A DNA stretch of 64,000 nt from Polyangium sp. y55x31 (GCF_029946505.1 NZ_JARZHG010000053.1:1-64000); one strand, 5' to 3'; shown: positions 35,842-44,959, numbered from the stretch's first letter. A program made the numbers and translations. The notes: a model not told the origin generated them from the sequence alone.

Positions 35842-36546
35842 ATGATGCCCCCGTGGGAGCACCCCGACTGGTACGACCTGCACGACACCACCTTCACGGC
35901 CGGGCCCGAGCGGGAACCCGAGCACTACCGCGAGCTCGTGCTTTCGCTCCCCCCGCTCGGCGCCGATGATCACCTCGTCGACGTCGGCGCCGGCACGGGC
36001 AAGCTCACGCGCCTCGTCGCCTCGGCCTACCCCGAGCTCGGCCGCATCACGCTGGTCGAGCCGAACGTGCAGAAGATCATCCGCGCCGAACGTTCGCTGG
36101 CCGAGGCCCTCCACCGCGGCTCGACGCGCATCAAGTCGATCACGCAGGGGCTCGGCGACGGCGGGCTCGCCATCGCGCCGCTCGCCTCGGTCGTCACGGT
36201 GGGCAGCGTGCTCATGCCCGTCATGGAGCTGCGCGGCGGGACGCTGCGGGACGGGCTCTCGTGGCTCGATCGAGCGCTCGAAGAGCTTGCGGCCATGCTT
36301 TCGCCGAGCGGCGCCTTGTTCCTCGTGGAGACGCTCGGCGCGCCCTGGGCCCGCGGCGGCCTCGACGGGCCCGTACGCAGGCTTCAGCTCCCGGAGCTCG
36401 AAGAGCGCCTTCACGCGGCGGGGCTCTCGTCGATCGAGTGCACGTACCGCTTCCGCGACCGCGTCGTGATTCGCGCCCAGCCGGGAGACGGCGAGGGCAA
36501 TGCGACGCGGGTCATGATGAACGTCGTGCTGCCCGGGCGCAGCTAA
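35842..36546 (+). CDS. Class I SAM-dependent methyltransferase
   Basis: 234 residues. The SAM-binding motif I is clear, LVDVGAGTGKLTRLVASAYP, followed by ITLVEPNVQKIIRA (acidic residue for the ribose hydroxyls) and the later SPSGALFLVETLGAPWA strand (motif III). Substrate residues cannot be read. It diverges from the repeat-bearing membrane protein with 196 nt between them. The sigma-54 activator gene starts 62 nt downstream. Confidence 0.85.
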   Translation: MMPPWEHPDWYDLHDTTFTAGPEREPEHYRELVLSLPPLGADDHLVDVGAGTGKLTRLVASAYPELGRITLVEPNVQKIIRAERSLAEALHRGSTRIKSITQGLGDGGLAIAPLASVVTVGSVLMPVMELRGGTLRDGLSWLDRALEELAAMLSPSGALFLVETLGAPWARGGLDGPVRRLQLPELEERLHAAGLSSIECTYRFRDRVVIRAQPGDGEGNATRVMMNVVLPGRS

Positions 36547-36608
36547 CGGCAAAGGCAAACGAGCGCCGGAAACTGGATTTTCGTCGGCCAGGCCTCCTAC
36601 GGTCGGCC

Positions 36609-37931
36609 ATGTCGACGGATCGCCTGAACATCGACGCAGGCTTCGAGCTCTTGATCCACGCCGGCGAGGGCATACAACCCCACCCGCTGCCGGCGTCCGG
36701 TCGGCTCGTCCTCGGGCGCGCGCCCGACGTCGATATCCGCATCGAGGACGCGTCGGTCTCGCGGCGCCACGCCATCCTGCACCTCGGTCGCGTGATTCGA
36801 ATCGAGGATCTCGGCAGCGCCAATGGCGTGCACATGCGACGGCGAAGCGGCGTCGAAGCGCCGCTCAGAGATACGCCGACGCTGCGGCAGCGCCCCGGTG
36901 AGCTCGTCGAATGGGCGGCGGGTGACGGCCTGCTCCTCGGCGCGGTGCCCATGACATTGCGGCGGCGGAGCACGCACGAAAGCGCGCCGGTCGTGGAATC
37001 GGAGGCGATGCGGGCGCTGGTCGCGCGCGCGCGGAGGGTGGCGCAGGGCGATTTCAGCGTGCTCTTGCTGGGGGAGACCGGCGTGGGCAAGGAGGTGCTC
37101 GCGCGCCTCGTCCACGAGGCATCACCGCGAGCCGCGCGTCCGTTCGTCACGCTGAATTGCGCGGCGCTCCCGGAATCGTTGATCGAAGGAGAACTCTTCG
37201 GCTACGAGCGCGGCGCATTCAGCGGAGCGACGCAAGCGCGGGCCGGGCTTTTCGAGGCGGCCGAAGGAGGGACGGTGCTGCTCGACGAGATCGGCGAGAT
37301 GCCGCTCGGCGCGCAAGCGCGCCTGCTCCGGGTGCTCGAACAGCGCGAGGTCATGCGTATCGGCGCGCGTATTGCAAAACCGATCGACGTGCGTTTCCTG
37401 TCCGCGACGAACCGCGACCTCGAAGCCGAGGTGACGCGCGGCGCCTTCCGGCAAGACCTTCTTTTTCGGCTGAACGCCGTGACGCTGCACATTCCCCCGC
37501 TCCGGGATCGGGTGGGCGAGATCCCGCGGCTCGCCGAGGCGTTCCTCGCGAGCTCGTTCCGGAAGCTCGGCCAGCCGCCGCCGTCGATCGGCTCGGCCGC
37601 GCTCGCGAGGCTCGTGGGATACGCGTTTCCGGGCAACCTGCGCGAGCTCCGGAACGCCATGGATCACGCGGCGGCGGTATGCGAGGGCGACGTGGTTTTA
37701 CCGGACCACCTGCCGGCGCGAATCGTGGGGATGGCGAACGCGTCGCCGAAGTCGGGCGTGCGCGAGGTGGGCGCGGCGCTCTCGGCGATCGAGCGGCGGC
37801 GAATCGACGAGGCGCTCGTTCGATGCGGGGGGAATCAGACGCGCGCCGCGGAGATGCTGGGGATCTCGCGACGGACGCTGGTGGGGAGGCTGTCGGCGTA
37901 CGGAATGCCGCGGCCGCGGCGGAAGGGGTGA
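36609..37931 (+). CDS. FHA-domain sigma-54-dependent transcription activator
   Basis: 440 residues from ATG 36609. Domains in order: FHA (about 25-115; RLVLGRAPDVDI, VSRRHAILH, DLGSANGVHM, all ligands present), AAA+ (about 140-370) with Walker A GETGVGKE, GTVLLDEIGE Walker B, and the sigma-54 contact loop GAFSGA instead of the usual GAFTGA; then a Fis-type HTH (IDEALVRCGGNQTRAAEMLG, SRRTLVGRL). Replacing the receiver domain by FHA means control by a Ser/Thr kinase rather than a histidine kinase, a myxobacterial pattern. Its targets are unknown. Confidence 0.95.
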   Translation: MSTDRLNIDAGFELLIHAGEGIQPHPLPASGRLVLGRAPDVDIRIEDASVSRRHAILHLGRVIRIEDLGSANGVHMRRRSGVEAPLRDTPTLRQRPGELVEWAAGDGLLLGAVPMTLRRRSTHESAPVVESEAMRALVARARRVAQGDFSVLLLGETGVGKEVLARLVHEASPRAARPFVTLNCAALPESLIEGELFGYERGAFSGATQARAGLFEAAEGGTVLLDEIGEMPLGAQARLLRVLEQREVMRIGARIAKPIDVRFLSATNRDLEAEVTRGAFRQDLLFRLNAVTLHIPPLRDRVGEIPRLAEAFLASSFRKLGQPPPSIGSAALARLVGYAFPGNLRELRNAMDHAAAVCEGDVVLPDHLPARIVGMANASPKSGVREVGAALSAIERRRIDEALVRCGGNQTRAAEMLGISRRTLVGRLSAYGMPRPRRKG

Positions 37932-37956
37932 GGGGTGCGCGAGGGGCGCGCGGCTT

Positions 37957-38928
37957 TCAATGGCCGTTCGTCGGGGCGATCCAGGCCGCGAGGTCCTGCG
38001 GTGAGAGGTCGAGGACGGCGTCGCCCACCCGATCGGGGCCGTCGACGCGGATGCGCGCGAGCAGCGTCGCGCGCTCCGGCTCGGTCAGGGCACGGCCGAG
38101 CCGGCGCTCCAAGAGGTGAACGAGCGGCCGGAGGCCCTCGTGGATGCCCTTCTCGATGCCCTCGTGGATGCCCCTCTCGATGCCCTGCTCGATGCCCTTC
38201 TCGATACCTTTCGAGTACCCTTCTTCCAGCCCTTCCTTGTAGATCCAGTTCTGCATCACCAGCTCCCTCGGCAACAGCGATCGTACCACGTCTCGCAATC
38301 CCCGCTCGCGTTGATCCGCTTCCGCCAGGACGGCCATGGCCGTGCCGAGCTCGTCGAACGTCGCGGGCGGGACACGCGCGCGGAGCTCGCCGAGCACGCG
38401 TGCGACGCTGCGTTCGTCCGCGTCCACGGCGAGCGGCGCGAACGCGAGCCAGAAGCTGCCCCAGGCGGCGAGCTCGGCGATCGTACGCTGGTAGACCGGC
38501 TCGATGCGGAAGTGCACGCCCGAGAACGGCGCGCCTCGCGGGGAAACCCGGTAGGTGCCATAAAGAGGCCACGGCTCTTCACGACCGCCGAGGAGCACGA
38601 CGATGCTCTCGATGGGCGGCACGAGCTCCGGGCCGCTCTTGTTCTCCTCCGCGACCGCAAAGCCGAGCAGCGCCTGATACTCGTAGGTCCGATATGGCAT
38701 GTTGGCAGGCATCGCCGTCTGCCATTCCACGTGGAGGAGCCTCCGCTCCCCGTCGATGCGTACGTCGAGCGTGCGATCGAGCTCGCGATGGCGCGAGGTG
38801 ACCTGGGTCTCGAGCACGGCGGCGGTGAGAGGCCCTTCGCAGCCGAGGAGACCACGCGCGAGCTCGTCCGGGAACCGCTGCGAGATGTGGCGCAGGATCA
38901 GATCGACGCTGTCGTCTTCGGGGGACAC
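37957..38928 (-). CDS. Rpn/PD-(D/E)XK transposase-like nuclease family protein
   Basis: 323 residues from a GTG start. The N-terminal part (DVRIDGERRLLHVEWQTAMP) carries the D...ExQ core of the RpnC/YhgA-like PD-(D/E)XK family. RTYEYQALLGFAV and TFDELGTAMAVLAEADQRER follow. Near the C-terminus is a helical tandem repeat with unit GI[EH][KER]G (EGYSKGIEKGIEQGIERG), typical of the EGxxxG tails of this family. The Rpn group promotes recombination in E. coli; here it stands alone, so mobility is not implied. Confidence 0.82.
   Translation of the reverse strand: MSPEDDSVDLILRHISQRFPDELARGLLGCEGPLTAAVLETQVTSRHRELDRTLDVRIDGERRLLHVEWQTAMPANMPYRTYEYQALLGFAVAEENKSGPELVPPIESIVVLLGGREEPWPLYGTYRVSPRGAPFSGVHFRIEPVYQRTIAELAAWGSFWLAFAPLAVDADERSVARVLGELRARVPPATFDELGTAMAVLAEADQRERGLRDVVRSLLPRELVMQNWIYKEGLEEGYSKGIEKGIEQGIERGIHEGIEKGIHEGLRPLVHLLERRLGRALTEPERATLLARIRVDGPDRVGDAVLDLSPQDLAAWIAPTNGH
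38133..38215 (-). repeat. 12-bp-period tandem repeat coding EGxxKG-type tail
   Basis: Six to seven units of 12 bp, often paired as 24 bp, encode alternating GIEK, GIEQ, GIER, GIHE blocks of the nuclease-like protein. The array is in frame. Confidence 0.8.
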
Positions 38929-39187
38929 ACGCGCCGTCTACCGGCGGGGCGGGGTTCCGTCAAGTAAAACGTTTTACCGCGGAGCGAGGCGCGCGGCAGC
39001 CTCCATCAGCGCGAAATTCTCCGCGCGGATCTCCTCGAGCACGCTGCGCTCGCCTGCTGGGACGATCGCACGTCACGGAACCGCGCAATTCATTGCTCGA
39101 GCGGCCCGCGCCGAAGAGCGGACCTGGGCAACCCTTTGCGCAACAGGATGTCAGGGCGCCGCGAGCGGGCCTCCGCTCGTGTTATGA

Positions 39188-40429
39188 ATGCGGCGCATGC
39201 CCACGCGCTCCCGGCCGATCGCGATCCTCCTCGCCACCTCGTTTTGCCTCGCCGCTTGCAGCGATCCGCCCCCGCCCACGAATTTCCCGAACACGACCGC
39301 GAAGGTGGTTTTTTCGCCCGGGCCCGATCTCGCGGAGCCCCGGTACCTGCACGCGTCCGGCGCGCTCGCGGATGGGCGCGTGCTCGTTTGCGGCGGGCTC
39401 GACAAATTCGTGCAGGGAGACGGCTTTCACGCCCTCGGGAGCTGCGAGATCTTCGACCCCGAAGCATTCACCCTCGCCCCCGGCCCCGCGCTGATCGGCC
39501 CGCGCCTCGTATTCCGGATGGTGCGCCTCCCCGACGGGACGCTCGTCGCCATGGGCGGTCAGCACCGCACGAATTACCTGAAGACGGTCGAGCGATTCGA
39601 CCCCGCACAAGGCGCGTGGAACGCCACGAGCCCGATGGCCGAGCAGCGCATTTACTTCACCGCGACCTATTCCCCCGCCGACAGCATGATCGTCGTGGCC
39701 GGCGGTGTATCCGACATCGTGCCGCAAAGCGAGGTCTACAGGACCATTTTCGAGACATGGCTCCCCGCCGCGGGGCCCATGGCCCAGGTACGCAGCTATC
39801 ACGGGGCCACGGCGCTCCTCGACGCGCGCATTCTCGTCTCCGGCGGGTTCGCCGACCTCGACGCGATCCCCGGCGCCGAGGCCATCGACGCCGCCGAGGT
39901 CTTCGATCCCGCGACGCGAACCTGGACCGCCACCGGCAGCATGCTGGAGCCACGCGCTTCTCATTCCCTCACCACCCTCCCGGACGGCAAAGCCCTCGCC
40001 GTCGGCGGGAGAGCCGCCGACAGCAATGCCTCGAACACCGTCGAGACGTACGACCCGAGCACCGGCGCATGGACGGCCGCGGCGCCCATGCTCCATGCTC
40101 GCACGAACCACGACGCCATTTTGCTCGTGGGCGGGCGCCGATTGCTCGTCACCGGCGGCACCGGCGACGACGGAGGCCTCGTGGCCGAGGCCGAGATCCT
40201 CGATATCGAGACAGGCGAATGGTCGCCCATCGGCGACCTCGGCCTCCCGCGCGGCGGCCACACCACGGAGCTCCTCCCCGACGGCCGCGTCATGATCCTC
40301 GGCGGCGCCGACAGCGCGCCGATGCGCAGCACGGAGATCTTCACCCCGCCCTGCGCTTCGAACCTCGAATGCACCGCGGGCCATCGATGCGCAGTCGAAG
40401 GCGTCTGCGTCGTCGATACGCTTCAATAA
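39188..40429 (+). CDS. Kelch-repeat lipoprotein
   Basis: 413 residues (ATG 39188; ATG 39197 also possible). The signal PIAILLATSFCLAAC ends in a lipobox. The body is a kelch propeller of about six blades: repeated RxYHxATxLxDGRVLxxGG-like blocks (ATALLDARILVSGGFADLD, HTTELLPDGRVMILGGADSA) and EIFDP/TWTATGSM strands. The tail has a Cys-rich patch (CASNLECTAGHRCAVEGVC), as in many myxobacterial kelch lipoproteins. The role is unknown, perhaps carbohydrate or protein binding at the cell surface. Its 3' end overlaps the kinase gene on the other strand by 7 nt. The 259 nt upstream (38929-39187) hold nothing clear. Confidence 0.85.
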   Translation: MRRMPTRSRPIAILLATSFCLAACSDPPPPTNFPNTTAKVVFSPGPDLAEPRYLHASGALADGRVLVCGGLDKFVQGDGFHALGSCEIFDPEAFTLAPGPALIGPRLVFRMVRLPDGTLVAMGGQHRTNYLKTVERFDPAQGAWNATSPMAEQRIYFTATYSPADSMIVVAGGVSDIVPQSEVYRTIFETWLPAAGPMAQVRSYHGATALLDARILVSGGFADLDAIPGAEAIDAAEVFDPATRTWTATGSMLEPRASHSLTTLPDGKALAVGGRAADSNASNTVETYDPSTGAWTAAAPMLHARTNHDAILLVGGRRLLVTGGTGDDGGLVAEAEILDIETGEWSPIGDLGLPRGGHTTELLPDGRVMILGGADSAPMRSTEIFTPPCASNLECTAGHRCAVEGVCVVDTLQ

Positions 40430-41814
40430 AATGGATGACGCGCCGAGACCTGCGGCACGAACACCACGAACGCCCCGTGGGCGCGCTCGCCGGACGTCAC
40501 GTTCGAATCGGGCGCGCACGCGCCGACGCTCCACGCATCGAGCGCGCAAGCCGAGACGTCCGTCACAGGCGCGGTGCTTGCCGGTTTGCTCGAAGCGGCC
40601 GCGCTCGGGGCCACGCTCGGCCGAGGAGAACGCGCGGGCGTGCAGACCGTCAGCGCTGTCGGCGCGGGTCGCTCCACTTCGACCCGCGGCGCCGCCGGAC
40701 GTATTCCCGCGGGAGCCGCCGCGCCCATCTGGGGCTCCGTCGTCTCCCGTCGAGCCTCCGCCTGAATCAGCGCGGGCATCCACCGGGACGCGGCCTCCTC
40801 CGCGCGCGCCGCTCGATCATAGGCCGCGTACGTCCCGATTCCCGACACGACCGCCAGGATCGGCGCCGACGCGGCCACGACCTGCATCACGCTCGGGCGC
40901 GCCGCCGTCCTCTCGCGGATCCGCTCGAACGCCGCGGCGACCTCCTCGGCGGATCCGTACCGCAATGTTCTGTCTGGACGCACCATTCGATCGACGGATG
41001 CCGCGAGCGCTCGGGGCACATCCGGCGCGAGCGTCGCGACGGGCGGCGGCGAGGCTCGACCGTCGAGGATCCGCTCGTCGAGATCCCCGCGGTACGCGCC
41101 CGCCGGCAAGCGGCCGGTGAGGCATTCGAAAAGCGTCGCGCCCATCGCATACAGATCACTTTCGGGGGACGCCGGCCCGCCCGTCGCAATCGTGACCGGA
41201 TCCACGTACCCGAGCGTCCCCGATTGCAACGCCGCCACGCGCCCGGTGCTTTCCGGATCCCGCGAAGGCGCCCACGCCGCGGCCTCCGGGAAGCTCGTCC
41301 TCGCCGAGGCAATCCCGAAATCGACGAGCTTGTATCCCTCGGCCGTCTCCACGACGTTCGCCGGCTTGACGTCCCGATGCACGATTCCCGCGCGATGCAC
41401 CGCCGCGAGCGCCGAAGCGAGCGTGATCCCGAGCTCGACCACCTGCTCCGCGCGCATCGCCCCTGCCGCTTCGAGCCGCGCCGCGAGCGACCTCCCGGCG
41501 ACATACTCCATGCCGAGCCCCATCACGCCCGCCGCCTCGTCGACCGCGAGCGAATGAAACCGCACCACATTTCGATGCTCGACCCGGCAAAGCGCGCGCG
41601 CCTCCTCGACGATGCGCCGCGACGCATCGCCCCCGAGCGCGACGAGCTTCACCGCCACTGCGCGCAACGTCTCGGTCCCGTACACCTCGCGCGCGAGCCA
41701 CACCGGCGCGAATCCCCCGCGCCCGAGCTGACGCACGAGCACGAATGGGCCGATCCGGCGCGCCGCTTCCGGCAGCGCGAGCAGCCGCGCGATCGAGGGA
41801 TGGATGTCGTGCAT
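40423..41814 (-). CDS. Hanks-type Ser/Thr protein kinase, membrane-anchored
   Basis: 463 residues. Motifs: LGRGGFAPVWLA, AVAVKLVAL (Lys), HRDVKPANVVE, DFGIASAR, then GTLGYVDPVTIAT in place of the usual GTxxYMAPE, which is a variant of the activation segment. One membrane helix (VAASAPILAVVSGIGTYAAY, about 310-330) follows the kinase domain, and the outer ~130 residues are Pro/Ala/Thr-rich with four Cys near the end (CTPARSPRPS, CALDAWSVGAC). The extracytoplasmic part may sense an external signal. No clear substrate gene is adjacent. Confidence 0.92.
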   Translation of the reverse strand: MHDIHPSIARLLALPEAARRIGPFVLVRQLGRGGFAPVWLAREVYGTETLRAVAVKLVALGGDASRRIVEEARALCRVEHRNVVRFHSLAVDEAAGVMGLGMEYVAGRSLAARLEAAGAMRAEQVVELGITLASALAAVHRAGIVHRDVKPANVVETAEGYKLVDFGIASARTSFPEAAAWAPSRDPESTGRVAALQSGTLGYVDPVTIATGGPASPESDLYAMGATLFECLTGRLPAGAYRGDLDERILDGRASPPPVATLAPDVPRALAASVDRMVRPDRTLRYGSAEEVAAAFERIRERTAARPSVMQVVAASAPILAVVSGIGTYAAYDRAARAEEAASRWMPALIQAEARRETTEPQMGAAAPAGIRPAAPRVEVERPAPTALTVCTPARSPRPSVAPSAAASSKPASTAPVTDVSACALDAWSVGACAPDSNVTSGERAHGAFVVFVPQVSARHPFY

Positions 41815-41895
41815 GGGTCAGGCAAAGCGCACGAAGCGCGCTGCCTCACACCATCCGCGACGAGCCCCGCGAGGGCCAAGAAACCGGCGAGAGCT

Positions 41896-43527
41896 TTACT
41901 TCCCGTGCCCCGGCCCGAGGATGAGGTCCATCTTCGCCACCGGATCGAAGTTCTCGACGTGCGGCGGGTGATGGCATTGCGAGACGCACGATTGCGGATC
42001 GGGCTTCAGGATGATGAGCCCTTTCGCGTCCGGCTTCCTCGCGTGGAGCGACCCCGGCCCGTGGCACTCCTCGCATTGCACGTCCTTGAATTTGTCCACG
42101 AACGTGACGGTCGAGCCGCCGGGTTTGTCGTAGCCCGTCACGTGGCAGCTCACGCAGTCGAGGTTGAACTCCTTGAAGTCCTTCTCCAGCGTCTCGTACG
42201 CCTTCGCGTGCGCAGTGCCGTCGTAGACCTTGCGCTCCTCGTCGTGACAAACCGTGCACGCCTCGATGCCGATGTAGCTCGCCTTTCCCGCCGGCGCGGC
42301 CGCGGGCTTGCGGTCGGCGAACGCCGTGCGGTTGTGCTCGTTCACGCGCTTGTAGTAATCGACGAGCTTGGTCGCCATCGCCGGCTCGATGCCGAGTTTT
42401 TCGCGCACCTCGACGAGCTTGTATCGGAAATAGCTGCCCTTCGGCGAAGGCGTCGGCTCTTCGAGCTTCGCCTTCTCGGCGCGCAGCTTCTCGAGGTCGG
42501 CCTTGCGCGCGGCGAGATCCTCGGCTTTGACCTTGCCGCCCTTCTCCCACGATTGAATCCGCGTCTCGAGGTCGCGAATGCGGCCCGCGAGAACGACGAG
42601 CTCCTCGGCGCGCTCGATCCCGCTCGCGTCCGCGAACGAGAGCACCTCCGTGTCCCGCGCCCGCACGTAGAGATCCACGACGCCCACGGTTTGCAGGTGG
42701 TTCGACGTCTCCACGACGAGCGTCGAGCCCACGCGCATCGGCGGCTTCGGCGCGTCGTTGTTGTGGTCGGTCTCCTGGGGCTTGCCGAGCACGAGCACGG
42801 CGAGATCGGGAATCGCGTCCGCGAGCCGGAGCGCCTCGCCGCGCGGGATCGCCGCGAGCCCCACGAGCACGCGCGCGCCCTGCTTCTTCGCCTCCTCGAC
42901 CCCCGCTTTCATCGCGTCGAGCGCGGGCTTCGTGCGGATCCCGTCCGGCAGTTTTCCCCCGCGATCCCGCGGCTCGGCCACGCCGATGATCCCCACCTTC
43001 ACGCCCGACACCTCGCGCACGACGACGCCCGTCACGCCGGGCACCCCCTCGACATTGCCCGCGAGCAGCGACGATCCCGCGGTCGAGACGTACTTCGTGA
43101 GCGCCTCGCCGCCGGCCGCCCAGTCGTTCAAGCCCGGCGCCCACGCCACGAGCCCGAGCTCCTTCGCCGCTGCGGCCAGCGTCTCCGCCTTCCACGACTC
43201 CTGCGTCACCGCCTCGGGCCGGAGCGTCGGCTCGCCGAAGAGCATCGGGCCTGCACCGAGCACGAGGCTCGACGGCGCCGCGGCCGACTCCGCGCGGAGG
43301 AACGCCGCGAGGTGATCAACGCCTCCGAGCTGATCCTTCGTACAACCGCACGGCTCGATCGCGCCGGCAACGGTGCTCAGCAGGTAGAGGCGTACGGTCG
43401 GCTGCGCAGAGGCCGCGTCCTCCTCGGCGGTGACGGGAGGCGGCGTCCGGCACCCCTGACACGCGGCCACGGTGGCACCGAGGACGAGGGAAAGGACGAG
43501 AGCCGTGCTGGGAAGCGCGCGAGGCAT
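41896..43527 (-). CDS. Tetraheme cytochrome c with nucleotidase-like N-terminal domain
   Basis: 543 residues from ATG 43527. A lipobox-type signal (SLVLGATVAAC) precedes a domain with EPCGCTKDQLGGVDHLAAFL and VGIIGVAEPRDRGG, like the UshA/5'-nucleotidase-type proteins found with multiheme cytochromes; the metal ligands of active nucleotidases are not obvious. A coiled coil (about 310-370) leads to four heme-binding motifs: CTVCH at 424, CVSCH at 458, CEECH at 485 and a CX3CH variant (CVSQCH) at 514. It probably moves electrons in the periplasm or at the outer membrane. It lies 56 nt downstream of the caspase-fold gene on the same strand. Confidence 0.85.
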   Translation of the reverse strand: MPRALPSTALVLSLVLGATVAACQGCRTPPPVTAEEDAASAQPTVRLYLLSTVAGAIEPCGCTKDQLGGVDHLAAFLRAESAAAPSSLVLGAGPMLFGEPTLRPEAVTQESWKAETLAAAAKELGLVAWAPGLNDWAAGGEALTKYVSTAGSSLLAGNVEGVPGVTGVVVREVSGVKVGIIGVAEPRDRGGKLPDGIRTKPALDAMKAGVEEAKKQGARVLVGLAAIPRGEALRLADAIPDLAVLVLGKPQETDHNNDAPKPPMRVGSTLVVETSNHLQTVGVVDLYVRARDTEVLSFADASGIERAEELVVLAGRIRDLETRIQSWEKGGKVKAEDLAARKADLEKLRAEKAKLEEPTPSPKGSYFRYKLVEVREKLGIEPAMATKLVDYYKRVNEHNRTAFADRKPAAAPAGKASYIGIEACTVCHDEERKVYDGTAHAKAYETLEKDFKEFNLDCVSCHVTGYDKPGGSTVTFVDKFKDVQCEECHGPGSLHARKPDAKGLIILKPDPQSCVSQCHHPPHVENFDPVAKMDLILGPGHGK

Positions 43528-43583
43528 CGGACGGCTTGTAGCACAGCGGGCGGCGCTTCGTAGCCGCCCGGCCGCCTCGCCGC

Positions 43584-44648
43584 CTACCCGCGCGAGCGCC
43601 GCGACGACTTTGGCGGCGCCGCGTATTCGTGGCCGAACACCTTGCGATCGAGCGTGCGGCCCCGAGCATCTCGCAAGGAGATACGCCAGCGGACGTGCAC
43701 CCGCTCGCCGAGCTCCAGCGTGGGCCCCCAGACGGTATGGTCCGAGAGCACGCGGGCCGGCAGCCGAATACGCTGGCGACCGACGAACACCGGTCCGTCG
43801 GGGATCACGACCACCTCGCCCTCGCCGAGCACCTCGTGACTCGTGTCTTCGAGCGCGTAATGCAACACGGTCGGCACATGCGCGCGGCCTTCGATCGAAT
43901 GACGCACTGTCGCCGAGAGGCGTGTCCCGGCCGCGACCCCGAGAATGGTGCCTTTTCCGATACCCGCGGCGGCCTGGCACCGCGCGAGCGGAAAATCCCC
44001 GAAGGGCCCCATCTGCACCGGTAGATGGGTCGCATGCCACCGCCGCCGCAGAATGGCCTGCGATGCGTGGAGCGCCCGCATATCCGAGATGTACTTCGCG
44101 CCCTGAAACTCCAGATCGCCGTCGGAGGTTTGCAGCGCTTCGAGCAGCGCGCCCGTGAAACGCGCCCGCCCCTCGCCCTCGGTGCCCACGCCGATCCGCG
44201 TCGCGCGCGCTGCCGCCACGCGCAGGCCTTTGCGTGCCCGCGCCACGGCCTCGACCCATTTCGGCACGACCTCTTCATCGGGCACCGCGCCGACCACGAG
44301 ATCGAGGACGAACAGCACCGACGGCGCGGCCACGCGCTCGAAATACCCCCCGAGCACGTCACTGCCGATGCACCCGTCCGCCACGTGCAGACCCTTTTCG
44401 CTGGCGCGGCCCGAAAAATACACGACGAAAAACGGCGTGCTCTCACGCGAAGCCGCGTCGAATGCGCCCTTCACTGCTTTTTTCGTGGCGTCCTCGCCGA
44501 CGAGACACGTCGCCACGGTGCCCGGGGGACCGAGGGCTCCGGTGAACAGGTGGAACACGTCGCGGGCATTGGTCTCTTCACATCCGAGCTGCGACCTACC
44601 GGGCACTCCGAGGCAAACGACACGATGACTGGCGCTGGGCGGAGCCAT
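43584..44648 (-). CDS. Caspase-fold (C14-like) protein lacking catalytic His and Cys
   Basis: 354 residues. The N-terminal ~150 read like a metacaspase/caspase p20 fold: VVCLGV start, NARDVFHLFTGALG (NDA-like helix), then TPFFVVYFSGRASEKGLH. At the catalytic His position the usual SGHG is SGRA (Arg81), and the DCCHSG strand is FVLDLVVGA (Asp116, no Cys). So the dyad is missing and the protein is probably a pseudo-protease. The C-terminal ~190 residues are beta-rich (HSIEGRAHVPTVLHYALEDT) and unassigned. The fold call is pattern-based; a related Rossmann-like domain remains possible. Confidence 0.6.
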   Translation of the reverse strand: MAPPSASHRVVCLGVPGRSQLGCEETNARDVFHLFTGALGPPGTVATCLVGEDATKKAVKGAFDAASRESTPFFVVYFSGRASEKGLHVADGCIGSDVLGGYFERVAAPSVLFVLDLVVGAVPDEEVVPKWVEAVARARKGLRVAAARATRIGVGTEGEGRARFTGALLEALQTSDGDLEFQGAKYISDMRALHASQAILRRRWHATHLPVQMGPFGDFPLARCQAAAGIGKGTILGVAAGTRLSATVRHSIEGRAHVPTVLHYALEDTSHEVLGEGEVVVIPDGPVFVGRQRIRLPARVLSDHTVWGPTLELGERVHVRWRISLRDARGRTLDRKVFGHEYAAPPKSSRRSRG

Positions 44649-44959
44649 GGCGACATCCCTGGCGCGCGCGAGCAGGCCCGAGCAGCACGTCCGGGCGAGG
44701 CGCGACCTGGGCCGGATACTGAACGAATTTTCAGGTCATGTCAACCAGGCTCGCGATCCAGGTTTGGCACAGGATCCACCGAGGAAAAACCCGCTCAGGT
44801 TCCAAGGGGACGAACGGGCAAGACGTTAGATAGGACACGTTTTTCGAACCGCCTCGACCGGGCTGCGCAGGGTGCAGTTGTTCAGTAGTACAGCGGATGC
44901 CTCCGGTCGAGGCGGCGTTTCGTGGGCGGGATGATCAGGGGGCGGGGACGCGTGATGGA
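44649..44959. other. Intergenic region with perfect 13-bp inverted repeat
   Basis: No gene is seen in these 311 bases. The 13 bases at 44849-44861 recur inverted at 44903-44915, with 41 nt between (core ctcgaccgg). Between the arms lies an AT-richer patch (agttgttcagtagtac). The arrangement could be an operator or an RNA stem in the leader of the caspase-fold gene, but its position 200 nt upstream of that start and 45 nt before the next gene's stop makes a terminator of the latter's downstream flank equally possible. Confidence 0.5.
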
